Notes: generated by a model not told the origin, from the sequence alone. A stretch of 19,023 nt of DNA from JAUQQI01 sp042408785 (GCA_042408785.1 JBHOQU010000084.1:1-19023); one strand, 5' to 3'. Shown: positions 1 through 8,112, counted from the stretch's first letter. Translations and numbers: made by a program.

Positions 1-183
1 GTTAACGGCCGCCCCGCCCCCGGCGACCTCGCCTTCAGCCTCGAGTACCCGAGAAGCCTGACCGAGGTTTTCACAGCCCTGGCCGGCGGCCGGTTCGGCC
101 TTCTGGGGCCGGCGCTGGCGGCGGCCTACATCGCCGGGGTAACCGGGTGGCTCATCTTGACAAGCAAACAAATTCCAACCTAG
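1..183 (+). CDS. C-terminal end of a membrane protein (partial)
   Basis: Frame 1 is open from the window edge to a TAG at 181-183 and encodes the last 60 residues of a protein whose start lies outside. The tail has one clear hydrophobic segment (LLGPALAAAYIAGVTGWLIL) followed by a short polar end with a lysine, consistent with a final transmembrane helix. The family is not recognisable from this piece. The next gene starts 12 bases downstream on the same strand and encodes a glycosyltransferase, so a role in surface-polysaccharide synthesis or export is possible by context only. The last 25 bases are already AT-rich, like the start of the next gene. Confidence 0.6.
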   Translation, partial: VNGRPAPGDLAFSLEYPRSLTEVFTALAGGRFGLLGPALAAAYIAGVTGWLILTSKQIPT

Positions 184-195
184 CGTCTAAAGCGT

Positions 196-2037
196 ATGGA
201 TAAGGTTCTTACTATCTTCCTGGTACTTCGGGAATTTTTGTGGCCACCCTATGTATATCAAAACGCTAAAAAGAGCTTGTACATCATCCAACAGTTCGGT
301 ATTAAAGAATGGATCCGCCAGGTGAAAGGGTACATAAAATGGATTTTACACGGTCTTGATAAGCGATACCTAAAATGGATCGCTCAAAATGAGCCTAATA
401 TCTCCTCAACTGAAGGGAGATATGTATTAGATGTATTGGCAAAAGAGGCGGCATCTTTTAAATACAAGCCAATGTTTACCATAGTTATGCCAACTTATAA
501 CAGTCACCTAGTTTACCTACAGTTAGCCATAGAATCTGTTCGCAATCAATGTTATCCAAATTGGGAGTTATGTATCGTCGATGATTGCTCAACTAATGCG
601 GATGTTAGAGCGTGTCTGAGCGATTATGCTAATCTCGATCCTCGCATCAAGATAACCTTCCTTGACAGTCATCTTGGAATTGCCGGGGCGTCGAATGTGG
701 CTCTAGATATGGCGACGGGTGAATTCGTAGGATTCTTGGACCATGATGATGAACTGGTCCCGTGGGCACTATATGAGGCAGCGAGGATATTAAATCTGGA
801 TCCGACGATAGACGTTGTTTACTCTGATGAAGATAAGATCGACCGTAATGGGAAGCGAATGGGTCCATTTTTTAAGCCGGGTTTTGGGCCGGAAACATTG
901 TTGGGCATGAATTACATGTGTCATTTTTTGATTATAAGACGTTCACTTGTGGAAGAGGTAGGTAGATTCCGAAAGGGGTTCGACGGAAGTCAGGATTATG
1001 ATTTGATCCTACGGGTAGTCGAGCGGACCTCACGGGTGGCCCATATTCCGAAGGTGCTTTACCACTGGCGCAAGGCTCCGGGCTCAGCGGCCGGGGATAT
1101 ATCCGCCAAACCCTATGCGGTGAAGGCGGCCATCCGGGCAATTGAAGACGCCCTGCAAAGGCGGGGACTTTCGGGCACGGTGGAGCCGGTTCTCCCCGGT
1201 CTCTACCGCATCCGCTGGCACCTCCAAGATTCGCCCCTGGTAAGCATCATAATTCCGGTTCGGGACCGGGTAGACGTTCTGAGCCGCTGTGTAAAATCTA
1301 TCCTCGAAAAAAGCACTTACCGAAATTGGGAGCTGCTGATAGTTAATAACCAAAGCTCCGAGGCGGAAACCTTAAGATTTTTGGACCAACTTTCTGAACT
1401 GCCGAATGTTACGGTGCTGGATTATAACGACCGGTTTAATTTTTCTAAGATAAACAATTTCGCCGTAAGTCACGCTCGGGGCGGGGTCTTGCTTTTTTTA
1501 AACAACGATGTCGAGGTCGTTACCCCGAACTGGCTGGAAGAGCTCTTGGGGTTTGCCGAGCAGCCGGAGATTGGGGCCGTTGGGGCAAAGCTGCTTCTGC
1601 CGGACGGCCGAATTCAACACGGCGGGGTGGTGCTGGGCCTGAGCGGCGGGGCCGACCACGCCTTCTACGGCCTGCCCGGGGATGAACCGGGGTATTGCGG
1701 CCTGGCGGCCATAGCCCGCAACTGCTCGGCCGTAACCGCAGCTTGCCTGATGACCCGCCGGCGGGTTTTTGAGGAGGTCGGCGGGTTCGACCCGAACCTG
1801 GATGTGGCATTCAATGACGTCGACCTTTGTCTGAGGATGTTGGCGGCGGGCTATCGGGTGGTGTGGACGCCGTTTGCGGTGCTGTATCACTACGAGTCCA
1901 GCACCCGTAAGAAGGCCCACCCGGTCGAAAACACCCGCTATTTTCTCAAAAAGTGGGGCGACCTAATTCGCCGGGGAGACCCGTATTACAACCCTAACCT
2001 GGCCCTTGACCGGTTTGATTTCAGCATTAAGCTTTAA
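196..2037 (+). CDS. Two-domain GT2 glycosyltransferase
   Basis: This 613-residue protein has two GT-A family 2 domains in tandem. Domain 1 spans about residues 93-290, with the strand FTIVMPTYN, VDDCS and the metal/nucleotide-binding stretch DHDDE at 182-186. Domain 2 spans about 348-570, with SIIIPVRDR and LNNDVE at 436-439. There is no signal peptide; residues 1-60 are basic and amphipathic and could lie on the membrane. Such two-domain proteins build O-antigen, capsule or cell-wall rhamnan chains by moving sugars from nucleotide donors at the cytoplasmic face; donor and acceptor cannot be told here. The ATG has no good ribosome site. Base composition shifts inside the gene: 421-480 is 35% G+C (21/60), 541-600 is 40% (24/60), and 1621-1680 is 80% (48/60). 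The change falls near the end of domain 1, suggesting a mosaic gene. Confidence 0.88.
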   Translation: MDKVLTIFLVLREFLWPPYVYQNAKKSLYIIQQFGIKEWIRQVKGYIKWILHGLDKRYLKWIAQNEPNISSTEGRYVLDVLAKEAASFKYKPMFTIVMPTYNSHLVYLQLAIESVRNQCYPNWELCIVDDCSTNADVRACLSDYANLDPRIKITFLDSHLGIAGASNVALDMATGEFVGFLDHDDELVPWALYEAARILNLDPTIDVVYSDEDKIDRNGKRMGPFFKPGFGPETLLGMNYMCHFLIIRRSLVEEVGRFRKGFDGSQDYDLILRVVERTSRVAHIPKVLYHWRKAPGSAAGDISAKPYAVKAAIRAIEDALQRRGLSGTVEPVLPGLYRIRWHLQDSPLVSIIIPVRDRVDVLSRCVKSILEKSTYRNWELLIVNNQSSEAETLRFLDQLSELPNVTVLDYNDRFNFSKINNFAVSHARGGVLLFLNNDVEVVTPNWLEELLGFAEQPEIGAVGAKLLLPDGRIQHGGVVLGLSGGADHAFYGLPGDEPGYCGLAAIARNCSAVTAACLMTRRRVFEEVGGFDPNLDVAFNDVDLCLRMLAAGYRVVWTPFAVLYHYESSTRKKAHPVENTRYFLKKWGDLIRRGDPYYNPNLALDRFDFSIKL

Positions 2038-2038
2038 G

Positions 2039-3013
2039 GTGCCCCGGCTGGTCAGCGTGGTGGTTCCGACGTGGCGGGCGGGAGGGTGGCTGAGCCGGTG
2101 TCTGGATGCGCTGGCGCGTCAGACCTTCCGCAACTTTGAAATTATCGTAGTCTACAACCAGGCCCGGGCCGATGTCCCCATCCCGCGGCCGCCGGGCCTG
2201 GACCTTCATGTTGAGCGCAACCCGGACAACGTCGGGTTTGCGGCGGCCGTCAATCAGGGGGTTCGGCTGGGCCGCGGCCGGTTCATCGCCGTCCTCAACG
2301 ACGACGCCTTCCCGCAGCCCCACTGGCTCGAGGCCCTCCTCGACGCCGCCTCTCAGGCCCCGGATATCGGCGCCTGCGCCAGCCTGATGGTCTTCGACCA
2401 CGAACCCCAGATTATCCAGAGCGCCGGCATCGCCATCGACCGGGCCGCCATCTGCTGGGACCGGCTCCGGGGTCACCCGGTGGCCGAGGCCGGTCAGGCC
2501 GCCGAGGTCTTCGGGGCCTCGGCCGGCGCCGCCCTTTACCGCCGCCAGCTGTTCGACGAATTGGGCGGCTTTGACGAAAGGTTCTTCGCCTACCTTGAAG
2601 ATGCCGACCTGGCCTGGCGGGCCGGAAACGCCGGCTGGCGGACTCTCTACGTCCCGGCGGCGCGGGTGCGCCACCTGACCAGCGCCAGCCTGGGAGAAGA
2701 TGCCCCCCTTAAAAGGCGGCTGCTGGGCCGAAACAAGGTCTGGCTGGCGGCCAAAAATGCCCCCCTCGCCGACCTGCCCCTTATCCTGGCCTACGACCTG
2801 GCCGCGGTCGTCTACGCCCTCCTCCGGCGCCGGGACCCCTATCCCCTCCGGGGGCGGGTTGAAGGTCTAAAACGGCTGGGGGAGTTCCTGGCCGAACGCC
2901 ACCCGGGACGGCCCCGGGTCCTGGAGCCCCTGGCCCCGCCCTGGAGGGTCCCCGACCGCTTCCGCCCCCAACCCAATCCCAGAAGACGCCCCCAGGGGGT
3001 CCTGACTTGGTGA
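2039..3013 (+). CDS. GT2 glycosyltransferase, rhamnosyltransferase-like
   Basis: A single GT2 domain of the COG1216 type often labelled rhamnosyltransferase. With the GTG at 2039 the protein has 324 residues and begins VPRLVSVVVPTW, right at the first beta strand, as is usual in the family. A TTG at 2006 would add 11 residues and overlap the previous gene by 32 bases; neither start has a clear ribosome site. Visible motifs are NPDNVGFAAAVNQG, the donor-site VLNDDAF (Asn-Asp-Asp near residues 87-89), GGFDERFFAYLEDADLAWR and VRHLTSASLG. It follows the two-domain transferase directly, so both probably add successive sugars to one surface glycan. Sugar specificity is not readable. Codon use is uniformly GC-rich, unlike the first half of its neighbour. 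The gene ends 45 bases from the convergent, truncated ATPase. Confidence 0.87.
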   Translation: MPRLVSVVVPTWRAGGWLSRCLDALARQTFRNFEIIVVYNQARADVPIPRPPGLDLHVERNPDNVGFAAAVNQGVRLGRGRFIAVLNDDAFPQPHWLEALLDAASQAPDIGACASLMVFDHEPQIIQSAGIAIDRAAICWDRLRGHPVAEAGQAAEVFGASAGAALYRRQLFDELGGFDERFFAYLEDADLAWRAGNAGWRTLYVPAARVRHLTSASLGEDAPLKRRLLGRNKVWLAAKNAPLADLPLILAYDLAAVVYALLRRRDPYPLRGRVEGLKRLGEFLAERHPGRPRVLEPLAPPWRVPDRFRPQPNPRRRPQGVLTW

Positions 3014-3058
3014 CGGGAGGCTCCCGAAGCCCTTTCAGCCTCCGGCTTGAATAACAGC

Positions 3059-5483
3059 CTATGATGGCCCGTGGGCGTAACCGAGTCCGAGGCTAACAAC
3101 GGCCATTGCCAGTCCGCCCACGATGACTGTCCGTCCCATCCGGCGGGTTAGCAGGGCCTCCTTGGGATCCCGAGGCGGCCGGCGCATCACGTCCTCTTCG
3201 GGGGGTTCGGCTGTCAGGGCCAGGGCCGGAAGGCCGTCAGTCACCAGGTTCGCCCACAGGGTCTGGGGGGGTAATAGGGGAAGGGGCATCCCCACTACGG
3301 GCCCCGGTAGCATGACCCACAGTTCGGCGGAGTTAATAGTAACGGTAACGGATCCCTTTTTACGGATGTTGTCGTAGATTACCCGGCCTTCCCGGATAGC
3401 CGCCACGATGGTGGCGAAGTTGTCATCCAGGAGCTCCAGGTCGGCGGCCTCCCGGGCCGCATCGGTCCCAATTCGTCCCATAGCCACCCCAATATCCGCC
3501 CGACGCAGGGCGGGGGCGTCGTTCACATCATCACCTGTCATGGCGACGACCTGGCCCCGCTTTCGCAGGGCGTCGACGATCTTCAGCTTGTGCTCGGGTG
3601 ATACCCGGGCGTAGACCGTCACTTCTTCGACCCGCCGGGCAAGCTCCTCCACCGTCATCGATTCAAGGTCAGCACCCGTCAGCACGGCCGCGTCTAGCTC
3701 CAGCTGCCGAGCTACGCGCAGGGCCGTCGCCGGGTGGTCGCCGGTGACGAGGAGCACCCGAATTCCGGCTTTTCGGCAGGTGCAGAGGGCATCTGAAGCT
3801 TCGGGCCGTAGCGAATCTGCCATCCCGACCATTCCCACGAAAATCAGGCCGTGCGTCGGGACATATTTTTCGGGCGGCTCCCGTAGGGCGGAGAAGGCCA
3901 CCCCAAGGACCCGCATGCCCTCCCCCGCCAGGAGCTCATGCCGGGCCAGAATGTCCATTCTGGCGCTCTCATCCAGGGGGGACGGGCCGTGAGCCGTCCA
4001 GACCTGACTCGACAGCCCGAGGATAACCTCAACGGCCCCCTTGGCGAAGACTACCCAGTCGCCGCCTCCCGTTAAAGAGCGGAGCCACGTCGACCAGGGG
4101 CCGTCACCGAGGGCATGCACGGTAACCATGTACTTGCGCTCGGAGTCAAATGGAACCTCAGCCCGGCGGGGGTTCCCGCTCCAGCTCGGTTTTGTTCAGG
4201 CTAAGGCGGACGGCAGCCAGCACCATGGCCCGTTCCGTGGGGTCGCCAATGGCCTCGCCTTCCTTGTCGGTGAGCTGGGCATCGTTGCAAAGGGCCATGC
4301 CGAGGCCAACCAACGCCAGCGAAGGTAGGACATCGGGCAGCGTCGGGTCGAGGCCCAGGGCAGGTGCCTTTTGGGCCAGGTCGACGCGGCCGTCGGGCAG
4401 TTCTATGGCGGCTACTACCATCCGATTTTCAGTAAGGGTTCCGGTCTTGTCCGAGCAGATCACGGTTACCGAGCCGAGGGTCTCAACAGCAGAAAGCTTG
4501 CGAATAAGGGCCTGACGCCTGAGCATCCGCTGGGCACCCAGGGCTAAGGTAATGGTGACAACGGCCGGCGGACCCTCAGGCACGGCGGCCACGGCAAGGC
4601 TGATGGCGGTAATCAGGACCTGGCGCGGTTCCCCGCCTTGGGCCAGCCCCAGTATGCCCACCACCGCCACGACGCCAAGGGCAGCCAAAACTAGCCAGCG
4701 AGCCAGGTGTTCCAGCTGGCGCTGGAGGGGTGTTGGTTCCGGACGGACGGTCCGGAGCAGGTTGGCAATGCGACCCAGCTCGGTGTTAAGGCCTGTAGCG
4801 GTCACGACGAACACGCCCCGCCCAGCCACTACCAAGGTGCCCATATAAACCATGTTCCGCCGGTCAGCCAGGGGAATTGATGGGTCCGCAAGGGGATGGA
4901 TGGTCTTGTCAACGGGCTCGGATTCACCCGTTAAGGCCGCCTCGTCCACCCGCAGTCCGACCGCCTCGATAACCCTACCGTCGGCAGGTATCCGGTCCCC
5001 GGCCTCGATGAGGACAATGTCGCCGGGAACAAGCTCAGTGGCGCTCATCTCCTGGACCGCCGCTCCCCGGCGAACGTAGACCCTCGGCACTTCAAGCTCA
5101 CGCAGGGCGGCCATCGCCCGCTCGGCCCGGTACTCCTGGAAAAACCCCAGGGCCGTGTTTAACACCAGGATGGCCAAGATAGCCCCGGCATCCTTGAGGT
5201 CCTGCATTAACGCTGAGACAACGATGCCCAGCGCCAGCACCAGGACCATCACGCTTGCCAGCTGGTCAAGCAGGATGAGCCAGGCAGAGCGCCGTTGGGG
5301 GACGGGCAGGCGGTTGGGTCCGTACACCTGCAGTCGGCGGGCCGCCTCGCCCGGTTCCAGTCCGGACGTCAGGTCTACCCCCAGCTGGCGTGCTACTTCT
5401 TGGGGGGCGAGGGTGTGCCAGGCGGCGTGGACATGGGAATCAGGGTGTTCGGGGACACCTGACGGCCGGTGCCGCCGGGCCAA
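3059..5483 (-). pseudogene. Broken calcium-type P-type cation ATPase
   Basis: Two reverse-strand frames together give one P2-type ATPase. The N-terminal piece (5483 to 4158) starts at a TTG with GGAGGA eight bases ahead. It contains the cation ATPase N-domain, M1-M4, TGES (residues 185-188) and the phosphorylation motif CSDKTGTLT (DKTGT at 345-349). The frame hits TGA after ELEREPPPG. The C-terminal piece continues one frame over with RAEVPFDSERKYMVTVH, FAKGA, VTGDHPATA and NDAPAL down to 3059. Restoring one base near the five-G run at 4168-4172 gives an EREYP-like join, so a one-base loss is likely. The protein then stops after YAHGPS, around the start of M7, so M7-M10 (roughly 100 residues) are missing. 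Usual motifs are also changed: PEGLP is PEGPP at 302-306 and TGDGVNDAP is TGDDVNDAP. A pseudogene is the best reading; the frameshift alone could be a base-call error, but the truncation and substitutions argue for decay. Confidence 0.85.
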
Positions 5484-5655
5484 GTTAACGGTCCTCCGCC
5501 GGGATGATGGTTAACAGTCCCGGCCGATGAACAGGTAACTGGGGCTCCTGCTGCAGACCAACCGTCGGAACCGCCGCCCGGCAACCGCCACATTTCCAGC
5601 ACATATTCCGACCGAGAAAAGCTTACGCTCGGGCTTCCCTTGGTGTCGATCAAAT

Positions 5656-5684
5656 TTGACCGGAAAACGGCGGTCTGCTATCAT
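5656..5684 (+). promoter_or_regulatory. Sigma-A-type promoter of the aroF leader
   Basis: TTGACC at 5656-5661 and TATCAT at 5679-5684 each match consensus at five of six positions and are 17 bases apart. A TG at 5676-5677 gives an extended -10 (TGC before TATCAT). Transcription would start near 5691-5692, just ahead of the leader peptide and about 220 bases before aroF. The response-regulator operon has a similar TGC-TATCAA box at 11683-11691. The remaining sequence between the ATPase start and this promoter (5484-5655) shows no gene that I can support. Confidence 0.7.
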
Positions 5685-5691
5685 GGAGGCG

Positions 5692-5820
5692 ATGAGGCCC
5701 TGTTTGCCGGTCGACCACCTGACGTATCTGGGCTCAGTCTACCCGTATTACTGGTGGTTTATTTTTACCCGGCTGCCTGCCGGTAGCCGGGTATGGCCGT
5801 TGACCGGAGGGCCGCCCTAA
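5692..5820 (+). CDS. Aromatic-rich leader peptide of the aroF attenuator
   Basis: This is a 42-codon ORF ending in TAA at 5818-5820. Residues 17-25 read YPYYWWFIF, seven aromatics in nine codons (5740-5766), with more at Tyr12 and Trp35. Such a cluster is the hallmark of attenuation leader peptides, where a ribosome stalls when the charged tRNA is scarce. A DAHP synthase gene follows. The start is uncertain. ATG 5692 would sit at or one base from the predicted 5' end of the mRNA, making it leaderless. TTG 5704 has GAGG six bases ahead and would give 38 residues. ATG 5683 lies inside the -10 box and is unlikely. The hairpin at 5767-5792 begins immediately after the last codon of the aromatic cluster. 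No cellular function beyond sensing is expected. Confidence 0.72.
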   Translation: MRPCLPVDHLTYLGSVYPYYWWFIFTRLPAGSRVWPLTGGPP

Positions 5821-5865
5821 AGCCGCCGGTTAAAAAGGCAAGTACCCGAGGCCGCAGGCAGCCGG
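5767..5865 (+). promoter_or_regulatory. Pause hairpin and competing antiterminator of aroF
   Basis: Two mutually exclusive pairings are visible. First, ACCCGGCT (5767-5774) pairs perfectly with AGCCGGGT (5785-5792) around a 10-base loop, forming a pause/protector hairpin. Second, CCGGCTGCCTGC (5769-5780) is perfectly complementary over 12 bases to GCAGGCAGCCGG (5854-5865). That second arm overlaps the 5' arm of the terminator (5847-5859), so pairing there would prevent termination. A ribosome stalled at the Tyr or Trp codons would disturb the first hairpin and leave the antiterminator strand free. A ribosome stalled at the last Phe codon might partly cover it. Pairings are seen in the sequence; the switching mechanism is inferred from enteric trp/phe attenuators. 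Confidence 0.7.
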
Positions 5866-5896
5866 AAAAGGCCAAAAGCCTGCGGCCTCGAATTTT
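5847..5896 (+). terminator. Intrinsic terminator/attenuator upstream of aroF
   Basis: CGAGGCCGCAGGC (5847-5859) pairs perfectly over 13 bases with GCCTGCGGCCTCG (5878-5890) across an 18-base loop, followed by AATTTT at 5891-5896. The T run is short, but the stem is very stable. It lies between the leader peptide stop (5820) and the aroF ribosome site (AGGAGG at 5903-5908), so it can only act as a conditional terminator for aroF. Confidence 0.75.
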
Positions 5897-5913
5897 CCCG
5901 GCAGGAGGCGCCG

Positions 5914-6774
5914 ATGGGCTCGAACGGAACCAAACCGTACCGGCTGGCCGCCCGGGAAAGCCGGCCGCACCCCACGGTGGTGGAGGTGAAGGGTGTCCGA
6001 ATCGGGGGACCGGAAGTCGTGGTCATCGCCGGACCGTGCTCGGTGGAGTCCGAGGCCCAGCTCTTTGAGACCGCCCAGGCCGTCAGGGCGGCCGGGGCCC
6101 ACATCCTCCGGGGCGGGGCCTTTAAACCCCGAACTTCTCCCTACGACTTTCGGGGGCTGGGCAAGGTCGCCCTGGAGCTTCTGGCCGAGGCCGGCAGGCT
6201 CACCGGAATGCCCGTCGTCACCGAGGTCCTCTCCGAAAGGGATGTGGACCTGGTGGCCCGCTACGCCGACATCTTGCAGGTGGGCTGCCGGAACATGGCC
6301 AATTACGCCCTGCTGGAAGCCGTGGCCGAGACCGGCAAGCCCATTCTGCTCAAGCGGGGCATGGCGGCCAAGATTCGGGAGTGGCTGCTGGCCGCCGAAT
6401 ACGTTCTGGCCCGGGGCAACGACCGGGTAATCCTGTGCGAGCGGGGCATCCGCACCTTCGACGACGAGCACTACCGCAACCTGCTGGATATAAACGCCAT
6501 AATTGTTGCCCGGGGCGAATCCCACCTGCCCGTCATCGCCGACCCCTCCCACGGCACCGGCCGCTCCCGGCTGGTAACTCCGGCTGCCCTGGCCGCCATC
6601 GCCGCCGGTGCCGACGGCCTGATGGTGGAGGTCCACCCGGACCCGCCCCGGGCCCTAAGCGACGGCTTTCAGTCCCTGACCCCGGCCGAGTTCAGCGCCC
6701 TAATGCAAAGGCTTTCGGCCGTCTGCGGGGCCCTGGGACGCCCCCTGGCCCACGCCTCGTCCCACCGGCCGTAG
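5914..6774 (+). CDS. aroF: 3-deoxy-7-phosphoheptulonate (DAHP) synthase, short type I-beta form
   Basis: Condenses phosphoenolpyruvate with erythrose 4-phosphate to DAHP, the first step of the shikimate pathway, in the cytoplasm. The 286-residue protein is a single TIM barrel. IAGPCSVES carries metal ligand Cys42; RGGAFKPRTSPY follows at 66-77, LKRG at 146-149 and CERGIRTF at 175-182. DPSHGTGR gives His213, VEVHPDP gives Glu239 and LSDGFQSL gives Asp250. The ATG has AGGAGG five bases ahead. Relatives such as Thermotoga DAHP synthase are about 338 residues, with an N-terminal ferredoxin-like domain that binds Tyr/Phe. Here the protein starts with KPYRLAARE, the linker just after that domain, and upstream sequence in any frame does not supply it. 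Short forms without the domain are known in Pyrococcus and Aeropyrum. Expression is likely governed by the attenuator in front. The convergent gap to the protease (6775-6885) shows no clear terminator. Confidence 0.93.
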   Translation: MGSNGTKPYRLAARESRPHPTVVEVKGVRIGGPEVVVIAGPCSVESEAQLFETAQAVRAAGAHILRGGAFKPRTSPYDFRGLGKVALELLAEAGRLTGMPVVTEVLSERDVDLVARYADILQVGCRNMANYALLEAVAETGKPILLKRGMAAKIREWLLAAEYVLARGNDRVILCERGIRTFDDEHYRNLLDINAIIVARGESHLPVIADPSHGTGRSRLVTPAALAAIAAGADGLMVEVHPDPPRALSDGFQSLTPAEFSALMQRLSAVCGALGRPLAHASSHRP

Positions 6775-6885
6775 GCCCTGGAGCGCCCCCTCGACCGGGG
6801 AAGGGCAGTGGGGCCGTTTTGGGGCGGGCTGACAGGCGCCGGCCGCCGGCCCGGTACGACCCTTTAGCTCGGGATTGACCGACGG

Positions 6886-8112
6886 TCACGGTGCCGAACC
6901 GGTCTGCCCGGTGACGGCGTTGTAAGCATTCAGGCGGCCGTTTGCCCAGTAAGTTCCCGTGCCCGAGATTTTGTCCGCCCCGGTTTCGATGCGGCTCCGG
7001 ACGCAACCGTTATCGGTGGTGCCACAGGCCCCGGTTGACCAGACCAGGCCGGCGGCGCCGGCCACGTGGGGGCTGGCCATGGAGGTGCCGCTTAAGGTTC
7101 CGTATTTGACCCCCTTTCCCCAGATTTTATTCGGGTGGTCCGGGGCCGTGGAGAGGATGCTCACGCCGGGGGCCGCAATGTCTACCCATGTGCCGTAGTT
7201 AGAAAACGAGGCCTTACTGTCGTTCTGGTCGGTGGCGGCCACGGCGATCACGTTCTGATAGAAGGCCGGATAAAAGGGTGAACCGGTGCCGGAGTTTCCA
7301 GCAGCCGCCACCAGCACCACCCCCTTGCCCCAGGCGTAATTTACGGCGTCCTCCACTGTGCTTGAGCCGCTGGAGCCCCCCAGGCTCATGTTGATGACCC
7401 TGGCGCCGTTATCCGCGGCCCAGACGATGCCGCTGGCAACCCAGGACCAGGCGCCGCTACCGTTGTCGGCCAGGACCTTGACGTTATAGAGGCCGCAGTT
7501 AGGGCAGGTTCCGGCCACCCCTTTGCCGTTGTTGGTTGAGGCGGCGGCGCTGCCGGCCACGTGGGTGCCGTGGCCGTACCTGTCGTCAACGGTCCGGCTG
7601 GTGGTAAAGTTAACGTTTTTCTGAATCTTTGCCGCCAGGTCCTCGTGGCTCTGGTCGATGCCGGTGTCCAGGATGGCGATGGCCACCCCCGACGAGCCCT
7701 GAGTTACACCCCAGGCCGCGGGGGCCGCAATCTTTGGGTACTGCCACTGCTGGCCGAAGAGGGGGTCGTTGGGCGTCCAGGTCGTCTGGACCGCCGAGTA
7801 GAAGCCGTTAACCTCGGCGAAAAGGACGTTGGGGTTGCGCCGGTAGGCTTCGACGGCCGCCCGCTCCCGTCCTGGCGGAACCTTCACCACCTGGACGTCG
7901 ATGCCCGGAACCACCTCCCGGGGCTCGCCCCCCGCCTGCCGGTGGGCGGCCGCCACCTCGGCGCCCGGGGCGCCGGGCCGGAACTTGACCAGCACCTCCC
8001 CCGGCACGAACTCGTCGGTGGCCTGGGCCGGGCTCAGCTGGGGCACCAGCAAAATACCGATAAGGACCGCGGCAACCGCCGCCCAGTAAAAGGCCCTGTT
8101 TAAAGTCCTCAC
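6886..8112 (-). CDS. Secreted subtilisin-like (S8, thermitase-type) serine protease
   Basis: A 408-residue pre-pro-protease. Residues 1-31 are a Sec signal peptide (basic start, hydrophobic core, PAQA cleavage region). About 34-104 form the propeptide (VPGEVLVKFRPG through NVLFAEVN), of the fervidolysin/thermitase kind. The catalytic domain follows, with AILDTGID (Asp149), YGHGTHVAG (His181), the oxyanion Asn273 in AAAGNSG and GTSMASPHVAG (Ser344). All catalytic residues are present, so the enzyme should be active outside the cell. Four cysteines (203, 206, 363, 370) may form disulfides or bind metal. The GTG start has AGGAGGT about six bases ahead. The protein ends soon after the catalytic domain, with no anchor or C-terminal repeats. 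It is transcribed alone, convergent with aroF and divergent from the aminopropyltransferase. Confidence 0.93.
   Translation of the reverse strand: MRTLNRAFYWAAVAAVLIGILLVPQLSPAQATDEFVPGEVLVKFRPGAPGAEVAAAHRQAGGEPREVVPGIDVQVVKVPPGRERAAVEAYRRNPNVLFAEVNGFYSAVQTTWTPNDPLFGQQWQYPKIAAPAAWGVTQGSSGVAIAILDTGIDQSHEDLAAKIQKNVNFTTSRTVDDRYGHGTHVAGSAAASTNNGKGVAGTCPNCGLYNVKVLADNGSGAWSWVASGIVWAADNGARVINMSLGGSSGSSTVEDAVNYAWGKGVVLVAAAGNSGTGSPFYPAFYQNVIAVAATDQNDSKASFSNYGTWVDIAAPGVSILSTAPDHPNKIWGKGVKYGTLSGTSMASPHVAGAAGLVWSTGACGTTDNGCVRSRIETGADKISGTGTYWANGRLNAYNAVTGQTGSAP

Noticed and set aside
3059..5483. Programmed frameshift producing an intact ATPase
   Set aside because: The five-C/G run has no clear slippery heptamer or downstream pseudoknot, the C-terminal helices are missing anyway, and other motifs are altered.
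5484..5913. T-box riboswitch upstream of aroF
   Set aside because: No T-box consensus (GGGTGGNACCGCG-like) and no stem I features were found. The leader-peptide model explains the hairpins better.
5793..6068. Forward ORF of 91 codons from ATG 5793
   Set aside because: It runs across the terminator hairpin and into aroF in another frame, has no ribosome site and no recognisable domain.
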